Below the pieces are notes generated by a model. That model saw only the letters and a list, made by a program, of their open reading frames with translations, did no database searches and was not told where the DNA came from. The translations under genes and the position numbers were made by a program. From positions 1-11,693 of the forward strand of contig JAICSG010000061.1 of the NCBI GenBank assembly GCA_025937035.1: a stretch of 11,693 nucleotides of DNA. The letters run 5' to 3'. Positions 1 through 6,530 of this stretch are shown piece by piece; within the stretch, counting starts at the first letter, position 1, and each line of letters opens with the position of its first letter. The DNA is from Thermoanaerobaculia bacterium. Lineage in GTDB: Bacteria > Acidobacteriota > Thermoanaerobaculia > Multivoradales > UBA5704.

Positions 1-867
1 GAAGTCGACGGTGACGTGGACGGGGTAGAACCACTGGGCGAAGGTCTGCATCCCCTCGCCGAGCTCCATCCCCTCGCCGATCTTCTTGATCCCCTGGAGG
101 CAGGGGGTGCACCAGGACTCGATCGAGGAGAAGGTGGGGTTCGCGGGGTCCATCACCTTCCTGGAATCCTCCATCACGGCGCCGAGGTCGTCGTAGAGCA
201 GGAAGTACTTGCGCACCGTGCTCTTGACCTTGCGCAGGCGGATCCTGGCGCGGGTGATGACCCCGAACTGGCCGAGGCCGCAACGCACCACGTCGAAGAG
301 GTCGCGGTGCTGGTCGCGCGAGCAGGTGACGATCTCCCCCGTGCCGGTGACCACCTGGAGCTCGACGGCGTTGTCCGCCTGGGTGCCGTAGCGGAAGCTC
401 GCCACTCCCAGGCCGGCCATCGAGAGGGTGCCCGAGATCTGCACCCCCAGGTTGTTGGTGAGCACGCGGGGGACCATCCCCTTCTCCAGCGTCGCGGTGA
501 CCAGGTCGCGCCAGACGACCCCGCAATCGACGGTGGCGGTCTCCCCCGCCTCGTCGATCTCGTGGATGGTGGTCATCACGGAGGTGTCGAGCAGCACGCC
601 TCCCTCGGTGGTGGCCTGGCCGCTCTGGGTGTGGGCCTGGCCGCGCGGGGTGACCGGGATCTTGCGCTCGCGGCAGAAGCGGACCACCGCCGCGACCTCC
701 TCGGCGGACGTGCAGCGCGCCACGGCCCCGGGGAGCCGGTTGACCGTGCGGCCGAAGTCGGAGCGGTAGAGCTCGCGCACCTCGTCGTCGAGCAGGATAC
801 GGTCGCCCAGGATGCCTTTCAGCTCCTGAAGGGCGCCGGTGGTCGAAAGCGGGCTATGGACAGTCAT
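1..867 (-). CDS. Cytokinin-dehydrogenase-like FAD-binding oxidoreductase, 3' end outside window
   Basis: This gene reads leftward off the window edge, leaving 289 residues of the N-terminal part. The ATG at 867 follows an AGGGAGAG ribosome binding site. The visible part is a PCMH-type FAD-binding domain (FAD_binding_4). PRGQAHTQSGQ (residues 74-84) matches the RGxxHS motif of cytokinin dehydrogenases, and His79 is the expected site of covalent FAD attachment. SGTLSMAGLG (145-154), VVTGTGEIVTCS (172-183) and CGLGQFGVITRARI (196-209) complete the flavin site and closely resemble plant CKX proteins. The Asp that acts as catalytic base in plant CKX (I recall Asp169 of the maize enzyme) appears replaced by Asn138 in VLTNNL, so the substrate may not be a cytokinin. 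The C-terminal substrate domain begins near residue 220 and is cut. The gene lies 63 bp behind the rhodanese gene, probably in the same leftward transcript. The flavoprotein family is secure; the substrate is unknown. Confidence 0.85.
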   Translation of the reverse strand, partial: MTVHSPLSTTGALQELKGILGDRILLDDEVRELYRSDFGRTVNRLPGAVARCTSAEEVAAVVRFCRERKIPVTPRGQAHTQSGQATTEGGVLLDTSVMTTIHEIDEAGETATVDCGVVWRDLVTATLEKGMVPRVLTNNLGVQISGTLSMAGLGVASFRYGTQADNAVELQVVTGTGEIVTCSRDQHRDLFDVVRCGLGQFGVITRARIRLRKVKSTVRKYFLLYDDLGAVMEDSRKVMDPANPTFSSIESWCTPCLQGIKKIGEGMELGEGMQTFAQWFYPVHVTVDF

Positions 868-930
868 GGGGTCTCTCCCTGAAAGAAAAGATCGTTGGGG
901 CGGGTCTCCCCTTCTTTTGATTGATCCCTT

Positions 931-1533
931 TTACTGGATTTGTCGCGGCGCGGCAACCCCGGGGGGCGGAGGCGGCGGAGCGTCCGGCGGCGCGGGCGGC
1001 GGGACCGGCGGCTTCACCGGTACCTCGCGGTTGGGATCGTTCTTCTTCTCGCCGGGCTTCTCGGGCATCACCGGCCGCGGCTCGACCTCACCCCGCTTCT
1101 CGGCGATGCGGGCGGGGAGCACGGTCTTGAAGCCGTCCCGGATCCACAGGTTGATGCCGCCCTGCATACCGACGAGGCTCTCGAATCCGCTCGCCGCCAG
1201 GGTCTTCGCCCCCTGCTCGGTACACTCGTCGGTGTCGCAGTAGAGGAAGACCGTGTCCTCCCGGAACGGCAGAACCTCCAGCAGCCGGTAGGGGAGGCGG
1301 AGGACCGGGATGTTCTTCGCCTCCCGGACGTGGCCGGTCGGGCCGTCGAACTGCTGGGGGGTTCGCAGATCGATCACCAGCATCTGCGGGCTGTCCCGCA
1401 TCATCTCGTAGGAGACCGGCGGGGAGAGCTTCTTGTAGAGCGGCCGGGGCCCGGGCCGGCGGTGGAACAGCGAGCACCCTCCGCAGGCGAGGGCCAGGAG
1501 CAGGAGCAGGGCGATCGGGCGGCGAGGGCTCAT
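931..1533 (-). CDS. Rhodanese-domain lipoprotein with proline-rich tail
   Basis: This is a 200-residue protein. Residues 1-20 are a short basic and hydrophobic signal ending in ALACGGC, which suggests a lipoprotein lipidated at Cys17 or Cys20 and held in the cell envelope. One rhodanese domain follows at about 36-140: VIDLRTPQQF (53-62), HVREAKNIP (68-76), the active-site loop YCDTDECT with the predicted persulfide cysteine Cys99, and GMQGGINLWIRDGF (122-135). The loop is acidic and lacks the Arg often seen after the cysteine, so a substrate other than thiosulfate is possible. Residues 145-200 are a charged, then proline-rich tail that looks disordered. The ATG at 1533 lies 14 nt after the asparaginase stop, and the signal peptide begins there, so longer in-frame readings into the asparaginase gene are spurious. 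The fold is secure; sulfur transfer in the envelope is inferred and the partner is unknown. Confidence 0.88.
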   Translation of the reverse strand: MSPRRPIALLLLLALACGGCSLFHRRPGPRPLYKKLSPPVSYEMMRDSPQMLVIDLRTPQQFDGPTGHVREAKNIPVLRLPYRLLEVLPFREDTVFLYCDTDECTEQGAKTLAASGFESLVGMQGGINLWIRDGFKTVLPARIAEKRGEVEPRPVMPEKPGEKKNDPNREVPVKPPVPPPAPPDAPPPPPPGVAAPRQIQ

Positions 1534-1547
1534 TCCGGTCTGCAATC

Positions 1548-2567
1548 TTACACCGCCTCCTCCAGATCCACCTCCGGCCGCACCGCTCCCACCTCCAGGC
1601 CGCGCACGTTGCGCACCGCGGGTGAGTGGAATTCCCGCAGCTCCTCGAATTCGGCGCCGGCCAGGCTGCCGAGCTGGCGGAGGACGTCGAGCACCACGCC
1701 GTCCCGGCAGCGCTCGCCGCCGTCGGCGATCTTCACCGCGATGCCGAGCGCCACGGGTCCCCGCACCGCCAGGCCGTAGAGCCCCTCGGCCCCCTCCTTG
1801 GCCAGAATCCGGCCGCCGGTCACCTCCATGAGGCGGGTGGTGAAGCGGCCCGGGCCCGCCACCATCTCCGGGGCGCCGGTCATGCCGCGGACGATGGTCC
1901 CCACCGCGGACGCCGGCTCCCCTTCCAGCCCCGCCGCCTCCGGATGCGCGAGCGCCGCGTAGCCGCGGGCCGCGGCGGCGAGCGGCACCCGGAAGGTGGG
2001 AACGCTGCAGCCGTCCACGGCGAGGCCGATCTCCGATTCCAGCAGGCCGCAGAAGGCGGCCACGTGGCCCAGGATCCGCTCCTGCCAGGGGTGGTCGAGC
2101 GCGACGTAGCCGGCGGTGGGCAGGCCCAGCGCCTGGCAGGCCAGAAGCATGCCGGCGTGCTTGCCCGAGCAATTGTTATGGAGCGGTGAGGGCTCCCGCC
2201 CCTCTTTCCGCAGCTCCTCGGCGGCCCGGGCATCCATGGGCCAATGCGCGCCACAGAGCAGGTCCCCGACCTCGAAGCCGCCGCGGGCGAGCAGGCCGGC
2301 GGCCCGCTCCACGTGCGCGGGGGTGCCGCCGTGCGAGGCGCAGATCAGGGCGATGTCCGGAATCTCCAGACCGTAGCGCTCCGCCACGCCGGCCAGCAGC
2401 AGGGGCACGCACTGGAAGGGCTTGGCGGCCGAGCGGAGGAAGGTCGAGGCCCGCGGGTCCCCCTGGAAGGCGACCAGGCGCCCCTCCGGGGTGACGGCCG
2501 CCACGGCGCCGAAATGCCAGGACTCCGGCTGGCCGTTGCGGACGACCGTGGCGATGGGCGCGAACAG
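1548..2567 (-). CDS. L-asparaginase II family protein (Rhizobium etli ReAV type), probable CTG start
   Basis: This is a 339-residue member of Asparaginase_II, a Ser-Lys amidohydrolase family that hydrolyses L-asparagine to aspartate and ammonia. The reported active-site residues of R. etli ReAV (Ser48, Lys51, Ser80, Cys135, Lys138, Cys189) correspond here to Ser46 and Lys49 in RSAAKPFQ, Ser78 in CASHGGT, Cys133 and Lys136 in HNNCSGKHAG, and Cys187 in DGCSVPTF, all at a constant offset of two. Cys133, Lys136 and Cys187 would form the metal site. No ATG, GTG or TTG lies in frame between the upstream STAS gene and the conserved N-terminus. The CTG at 2567, 5 nt past the STAS stop with GGAG about 11 nt upstream, gives the family length. 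The frame stays open upstream, but that extension only shadows the STAS gene. No signal peptide is seen, so a cytoplasmic location is likely. Function is well supported; the start codon is inferred. Confidence 0.9.
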   Translation of the reverse strand: MFAPIATVVRNGQPESWHFGAVAAVTPEGRLVAFQGDPRASTFLRSAAKPFQCVPLLLAGVAERYGLEIPDIALICASHGGTPAHVERAAGLLARGGFEVGDLLCGAHWPMDARAAEELRKEGREPSPLHNNCSGKHAGMLLACQALGLPTAGYVALDHPWQERILGHVAAFCGLLESEIGLAVDGCSVPTFRVPLAAAARGYAALAHPEAAGLEGEPASAVGTIVRGMTGAPEMVAGPGRFTTRLMEVTGGRILAKEGAEGLYGLAVRGPVALGIAVKIADGGERCRDGVVLDVLRQLGSLAGAEFEELREFHSPAVRNVRGLEVGAVRPEVDLEEAV

Positions 2568-2572
2568 AAGGG

Positions 2573-2911
2573 CTACCGCTCCGCGGCGATCGCCGCCTGC
2601 ACGGAATCGTAGGTGGGGAACAGGTCGTCCAGGCGCGCCACGTGCAGCAGCTTGCGGATGCGGTCCGAGGGGTTGACCAGGATCAGGTCGCGCTTGGAGC
2701 TCCGGAAACGTCCCAGATAGCCCACGAGCTCGCCGATCCCGGTCGAGTCGATGAAGTTGATCTTGGAGAAGTCGATGATGACGTGCCCGCGGTCGTCCGA
2801 GAGGGTGCGCTCCAGGGTCTGCGCGAAGAACTGCGCGCTCTCCCCGAGCTTGATGACCCCCTCGACGTTGAGCAGGGTGAAGCCGTCCAGGTGCTTTTTC
2901 TCGACGATCAT
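2573..2911 (-). CDS. STAS-domain anti-sigma-factor antagonist (SpoIIAA/RsbV-like)
   Basis: This is a 112-residue single STAS domain, the usual length for stand-alone anti-sigma-factor antagonists. The core HVIIDFSKINFIDSTGIGEL (43-62) contains the DST/SG motif, and Ser56 is the expected phosphorylation site used by partner-switching kinases such as SpoIIAB or RsbW. In that scheme the unphosphorylated form binds the anti-sigma kinase and frees a sigma factor. No such kinase, phosphatase or sigma factor is present in the window, so the partner lies elsewhere. The ATG at 2911 is the only good start; no strong ribosome binding site is seen before it. The gene is the first of a leftward run and its TAG is 5 nt from the asparaginase start, which suggests translational coupling. 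The domain is certain; the pathway controlled is unknown. Confidence 0.93.
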   Translation of the reverse strand: MIVEKKHLDGFTLLNVEGVIKLGESAQFFAQTLERTLSDDRGHVIIDFSKINFIDSTGIGELVGYLGRFRSSKRDLILVNPSDRIRKLLHVARLDDLFPTYDSVQAAIAAER

Positions 2912-3054
2912 GGGGGCGCCGTTGAAGTGAGCCCGATCTTAACACGCTGGAGGTGATCTCCGGCCCTACCTATCCGAAAGGATGGGGCGGAGCTACCCGA
3001 TCGGTGAGATCCTCACCACTCTACGGGACGTCGCATCGGGAGAGGAGAAGCGCC

Positions 3055-3306
3055 ATGCTGTCCAAGGAGGAGGACTATCCAGGGAATCGGGGAATCATGA
3101 GCTATGTGAACATGTCCAATCTCGACCGGACGATCCGTGTCATCGTCGGCCTGCTCATGCTGGGCGCGGCATGGATGGGGCTCGTCACGGGTATCTGGAA
3201 GGCAGGCTTTGAGATCTTCGGCTGGGTCCCCCTCGCGACCGGGGTGATCGGGTGGTGCCCGATCTACGCCCTGCTGGGCATCGGGACCCACAGGCCGGAA
3301 ATGTGA
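3055..3306 (+). CDS. DUF2892 (YgaP-like) small inner-membrane protein
   Basis: This is an 83-residue protein if translation starts at the ATG at 3055, which has the best ribosome binding site (GGAGAGGAGAAG, 4 nt upstream of the ATG). An ATG at 3097 gives 69 residues beginning MSYVNMSNLDRTIRVIVGL, closer to the usual family start, so the first 14 residues are uncertain. Two hydrophobic helices follow: IRVIVGLLMLGAAWMGLV and FGWVPLATGVIGWCPIYAL. The GWCPIYALLGIGT end is the hallmark of the DUF2892 family, the same module as the membrane part of E. coli YgaP, where it is joined to a rhodanese domain. Here a separate rhodanese lipoprotein is encoded on the opposite strand two genes away. The gene stands 143 bp from the divergent STAS gene and 41 bp before the kinase. 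The family call is firm; the function is unknown. Confidence 0.85.
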   Translation: MLSKEEDYPGNRGIMSYVNMSNLDRTIRVIVGLLMLGAAWMGLVTGIWKAGFEIFGWVPLATGVIGWCPIYALLGIGTHRPEM

Positions 3307-3341
3307 AGCATCAAGGATAATACTAACAGAATGATGTTTCG

Positions 3342-3349
3342 CGTAGAAT
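3342..3349 (+). promoter_or_regulatory. Possible -10 element (TAGAAT) placing transcription start at the kinase ATG
   Basis: TAGAAT at 3344-3349 is followed by 7 nt and then the ATG at 3357. A sigma-70-type -10 there would put the transcript start on or next to that ATG, giving a leaderless mRNA. This would also explain the lack of a ribosome binding site before either candidate start (3348 or 3357). No convincing -35 hexamer is seen 16-18 nt upstream. This is a pattern match only. Confidence 0.35.
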
Positions 3350-4760
3350 GCCATTAATGTCCGACGTCAGGAACCCGTGGCTCGCCAACGGCGCGTTCAC
3401 CCTGCGCAGGCTCAAGTGGATCACCGTTTCCGCCGCGCTCGTCTTCATCCTTCTGCTGGAGCTGGTGCGGCGGGCCCTCTATCCGTACCTCCCCTCGGTG
3501 CCGGGCAAGCTCCTGATGGGCGGGGCGGTGTTCACCGGCTGCATCTTCTTCTTCGCCGCCCTGTTCAGCGTCATCGAGCGCATCCAGGGGAGCCTGGAGC
3601 TGCGCAACCGTGAGCTGCTCGCCCTTCACGAGGCGGCGCTGGGCATCTACGGTGAGCTCGCCCTGGAGACCGTGCTCCAGCGGGTGGTGGACCGTGCCCG
3701 CCATCTCGTCGACGCCCGGTACGGAGCGCTCTCGGTGATCGACGACCAGAACCGGATCCAGTCGTTCGTCACCTCGGGGATCTCGGCCGAGACGCGGGCG
3801 AAGATCGGCCCGCCACCGGTCGGCCACGGCCTCCTGGGGGTGGTGCTCAACGAGGGGCAGCGGCTGCGGACGGTCGACCTCACCAGGGACCCCCGCTCGG
3901 TCGGCTTCCCTCCGAACCATCCGTCGATGCGCTCGCTGCTCGCCGTGCCGATCCTCTGCAAGAGCCCGTTCAAGGGGAATCTCTACGTGGCGGAGAAGGC
4001 CGAGGGGGCCCCGTTCACAGCCGAGGACGAGGAGAGCCTGGTCCGCTTCGCCACCAAGGCCGCGATCGCCATCGACAACGCCCACCTGCACATGCGCCTC
4101 AACGACCTCGCGGTGGCCGAGGAGCGGCTGCGCATCGCCCACGAGATGCACGACGGCCTCGCCCAGGTGCTCGCCTACGTCAACACCAAGGCGCAGGCGG
4201 TGAAGGCCTTCCTGGGCAACGGCCGTACCGAGGAGGCCACCAGGCAGCTCGATCAGCTCGCCGCCGCCGCCCGCGAGGTCTATGCCGACGTGCGGGAATC
4301 GATCATCGGCCTGCGCAGCGCCGCCGTGCCCGGACGCACGGTCACCGACCTGCTCCAGGACTACGTCAACACCTGGCAGGCCCACACGGCGGTCCAGTGC
4401 GATCTGCGGATCGACGGCGCCCCCCGGCTCAACCCCAACGCCCAGCTCCAGCTCCTCCGTATCGTCCAGGAATCGCTCGCCAACGTGCGCAAGCACGCCA
4501 ACGCGACCGTGGTGAAGCTGAGCATCGCGCAGGGGGACTCGGCGCTGCGGGTGATGATCGAGGACAACGGGGCCGGCTTCAGGCCGGGCGAGCTCGGCCG
4601 GGCCGAGCTGCCGCGCTTCGGCCTCTCCACCATGCGCGAGCGGGCGGAGACCATCGGCGGCAAATTCCAGCTCGACTCGGCCCCTGGGTCCGGCACCCGG
4701 GTCACGATAGAATTACCCTCGCCGCCACCGTCTTTCGAGACTCTCCAGGAGAGCCCATGA
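3348..4760 (+). CDS. Membrane-anchored GAF histidine kinase, DevS/NarL-type (HisKA_3)
   Basis: Up to 470 residues; numbering is from 3348, although the ATG at 3357 is equally plausible. Two transmembrane helices lie near 24-40 and 54-76, joined by a short loop. A GAF domain spans about 97-248 and is strikingly like the first GAF of mycobacterial DevS: VDARYGALSV (121-130), SVGFPPNHPSMRSLLAVP (184-201), KGNLYVAEKAEGAPFTAEDE (209-228). His191 and Tyr213 fall at the positions I recall as DevS heme-ligand His149 and distal Tyr171. The HisKA_3 dimerisation domain has RIAHEMHDGLAQVL with phosphoacceptor His268. The HATPase shows RIVQESLANVRKHA (N box, Asn379), IEDNGAGF (G1) and FGLSTMRERAETIGG, then GSGTRV. 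The kinase is expected to phosphorylate Asp52 of the overlapping regulator. The kinase call is firm; heme binding is inference. Confidence 0.95.
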   Translation: MPLMSDVRNPWLANGAFTLRRLKWITVSAALVFILLLELVRRALYPYLPSVPGKLLMGGAVFTGCIFFFAALFSVIERIQGSLELRNRELLALHEAALGIYGELALETVLQRVVDRARHLVDARYGALSVIDDQNRIQSFVTSGISAETRAKIGPPPVGHGLLGVVLNEGQRLRTVDLTRDPRSVGFPPNHPSMRSLLAVPILCKSPFKGNLYVAEKAEGAPFTAEDEESLVRFATKAAIAIDNAHLHMRLNDLAVAEERLRIAHEMHDGLAQVLAYVNTKAQAVKAFLGNGRTEEATRQLDQLAAAAREVYADVRESIIGLRSAAVPGRTVTDLLQDYVNTWQAHTAVQCDLRIDGAPRLNPNAQLQLLRIVQESLANVRKHANATVVKLSIAQGDSALRVMIEDNGAGFRPGELGRAELPRFGLSTMRERAETIGGKFQLDSAPGSGTRVTIELPSPPPSFETLQESP

Positions 4761-5410
4761 AAATTGTGATCGCCGACGACCATGCCCTCTTTCGCGACAG
4801 CCTGCGCAGCCTGCTCGAGGCCCACGGCCTGGAAGTGCTGGGGGAAGCCAGGAACGGCCGCGAGGCCGTCGAGCTCGCCCACAAGCTGAAGCCGGAGGTC
4901 CTCCTGATGGACCTCTCGATGCCCGAGATGGACGGCCTGGCCGCCACCAAGCTGATCAGCGCCGACCAGCCCGAGGTCAAGGTGGTGATCCTCACCGCCT
5001 CCGACGAGGACTCCAAGCTCTTCGAGGCCATCAAGTCGGGAGCGCAGGGGTATCTGCTCAAGAACCTCGAATCCGAGGACTTCTTCAGCCTGCTCGAAGG
5101 GGTCAAGCGGGGCGAGCCGGCGCTCACTCCGTCCCTCGCCCGCAAGCTCCTGCAGGAGTTCGCCCGCCCCGCCCAGGCGCCGGCGCCCCACCAGGACCCC
5201 GACGCGCTGACCGACCGCGAGCGGGAGGTGCTGGAGCTGCTGGTCAACGGCGTGACGTCCAACCGCAAGCTCGCCAAGCAGCTCGGCGTCAGCGAGAACA
5301 CGGTCAAGTTCCACGTCCGCAACATCCTCGACAAGCTCCACCTCCACAACCGCGCGCAGGTGGTCAGCTACGCGATCCGTCACCGCATCGTGGAGGCGGC
5401 GCCGGAGTAG
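4757..5410 (+). CDS. NarL/FixJ-family response regulator
   Basis: This is a 217-residue regulator. The ATG at 4757 overlaps the kinase stop in an ATGA junction, so the pair is co-translated and almost certainly cognate. The receiver domain (1-120) has the acidic pair Asp7-Asp8, phosphoacceptor Asp52 in LLMDLSMPEMDG, Thr80 and Lys102. After a proline-rich linker (about 134-146), a LuxR-type helix-turn-helix spans about 148-212 with ALTDREREVLELLVNG and the recognition-helix region LGVSENTVKFHVRNILDKL. It therefore binds DNA when phosphorylated; targets cannot be read from this window. The end of the gene overlaps the convergent universal stress gene by 31 bp, leaving no room for a terminator between them. 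All catalytic positions are intact. Confidence 0.96.
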   Translation: MKIVIADDHALFRDSLRSLLEAHGLEVLGEARNGREAVELAHKLKPEVLLMDLSMPEMDGLAATKLISADQPEVKVVILTASDEDSKLFEAIKSGAQGYLLKNLESEDFFSLLEGVKRGEPALTPSLARKLLQEFARPAQAPAPHQDPDALTDREREVLELLVNGVTSNRKLAKQLGVSENTVKFHVRNILDKLHLHNRAQVVSYAIRHRIVEAAPE

Positions 5411-6339
5411 GGGCGGCCCTCCGCCGCGGCGCCCACCTCCGCCGGGAGACCGGCGTGGATCCGCTCGGGCGCCGGTGGGATCACCAGCACGCTCGCCGGC
5501 CCCTGCCGCACCACGTCCGCGGCCATCCGTCCGAGCAGGAGGCGCTCGAAGCCCTCCCGCGCGTCCGCGCCGAGGACGACCAGGTCGCTCCGCCACTCCC
5601 CGGGCTGCGCCCACAGCTCCTCCTCCACCCCGTGGTAGAGCAGCCAGGTGGCGATGCGGCCCTTCCTCCAGACGGCGTTCCGCTCCACGAACCCCTCCAG
5701 GTCCGCCAGAGCCGTGACCTCGGCCGCCAGAGGCCCACCCGGCTGGCGGCCGCGCCCATCCCTGACCATCACGGCCTCGAGCATCGCCTCGTCCGGCACG
5801 ATCCGGCTGAGCAGGCTCAGGCCTTGACGGAACACCTCCGCCGAGAGCGGCGTCAGGTCGACCGGCATCAGCACGCGCTCCAGCGGGGCCCGCGGGCGGT
5901 CCCGCGCCATCAACACCGGCACGGTCGAGTGGCGGATCACCCGGTCCGCCGTTGAGCCGAAGAGCCCGGAACGGTGCGGCGACCCGGTCGCGCCGACCAC
6001 GATCAGGCCGGCCTCGCAATGATCGGCGAGGTCGATCAGCACCCAGTGCGCCGGCCCGTCCTCGATGGCCGTGCCCGCGAGCTCCTCCTCGCCGATCCCC
6101 AGGCGGAGGATCTGCTCCTTCATGCGCCCGGCGAGGGCCTCCTCCATCTCCAGCATCCGTTCGAGACGGTCCTCGGTCAGGCCGGGGCCGCCACCCTGCT
6201 CCCACGGTCTCTGGCAGGCGTGGGCCAGAAAGACCCGTGCCCCGGCGGCGCGGGCGATCTCCAGCCCGGTGATGACGACGGCGTCGCTGGCCTCGTCGAG
6301 CGAGGTGCCGATCAAGACAGTCTCGAACCCTGCATCCAT
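5380..6339 (-). CDS. Tandem-domain universal stress protein (UspA family)
   Basis: This is a 319-residue protein with two Usp domains. The first (about 4-146) opens FETVLIGTSLDEAS and carries the nucleotide-binding signature VVGATGSPHRSGLFGSTAD followed by RVIRHSTVPVLMAR, matching the Gx2Gx9G(S/T) pattern, so it should bind ATP. The second (about 153-288) opens LERVLMPVDLTPLS and ends LVVLGADAREGFERLLLGRM then SVLVIPP. Its glycine motif is degenerate (GADAREG), so it is probably not nucleotide binding. The last 30 residues are low-complexity and lie where the gene overlaps the regulator. The ATG at 6339 follows AAAGGGG. The gene is convergent with the kinase-regulator pair; association of Usp genes with DevS/DevR-type systems is known in mycobacteria. 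The family call is firm; the regulatory link is inference. Confidence 0.93.
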   Translation of the reverse strand: MDAGFETVLIGTSLDEASDAVVITGLEIARAAGARVFLAHACQRPWEQGGGPGLTEDRLERMLEMEEALAGRMKEQILRLGIGEEELAGTAIEDGPAHWVLIDLADHCEAGLIVVGATGSPHRSGLFGSTADRVIRHSTVPVLMARDRPRAPLERVLMPVDLTPLSAEVFRQGLSLLSRIVPDEAMLEAVMVRDGRGRQPGGPLAAEVTALADLEGFVERNAVWRKGRIATWLLYHGVEEELWAQPGEWRSDLVVLGADAREGFERLLLGRMAADVVRQGPASVLVIPPAPERIHAGLPAEVGAAAEGRPYSGAASTMR

Positions 6340-6510
6340 GAAGTACCCCTTTCCCGCCTGGGCTTCTGTTCTCTTTACGGATAGATTGAGAGGATCTTAG
6401 AGGGTGCTTGAAATGTCCCCGACACCCCGGCAGGCGGTCTCCCGGCGCGGAGGGGTGGGATGGAGGCCTACCCGGAAGGGTGGCTCCGGGCAGCCTTGTC
6501 CGGCTCTCCC

Positions 6511-6519
6511 TGCTACCAT
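6511..6519 (+). promoter_or_regulatory. Possible extended -10 (TGC-TACCAT) for the CoA-transferase
   Basis: TGCTACCAT at 6511-6519 fits an extended -10 element (TGn before the hexamer) and ends 11 nt before the ATG at 6531. The transcript leader would be only about 4-6 nt long, and no ribosome binding site is visible. No good -35 is seen at normal spacing. This supports 6531 as the start over in-frame starts upstream. It is a pattern match only. Confidence 0.33.
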
Positions 6520-6530
6520 CCGCGGCCATC

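Noticed and set aside
868..930. Terminator between the rhodanese and flavoenzyme genes
   Set aside because: The GGGTCTC-rich copies here are direct, not inverted, repeats, so no stem forms.
1534..2172. Extension of the rhodanese protein to 413 residues
   Set aside because: The signal peptide begins at 1533; upstream is the shadow of the asparaginase gene.
2568..2945. N-terminal extension of the asparaginase to 465 residues
   Set aside because: The extra part is the out-of-frame shadow of the STAS gene and has no similarity to the family.
6408..6530. Longer CoA-transferase start at 6408
   Set aside because: The extra 41 residues have no family similarity and no ribosome binding site; the family N-terminus begins just after the ATG at 6531.
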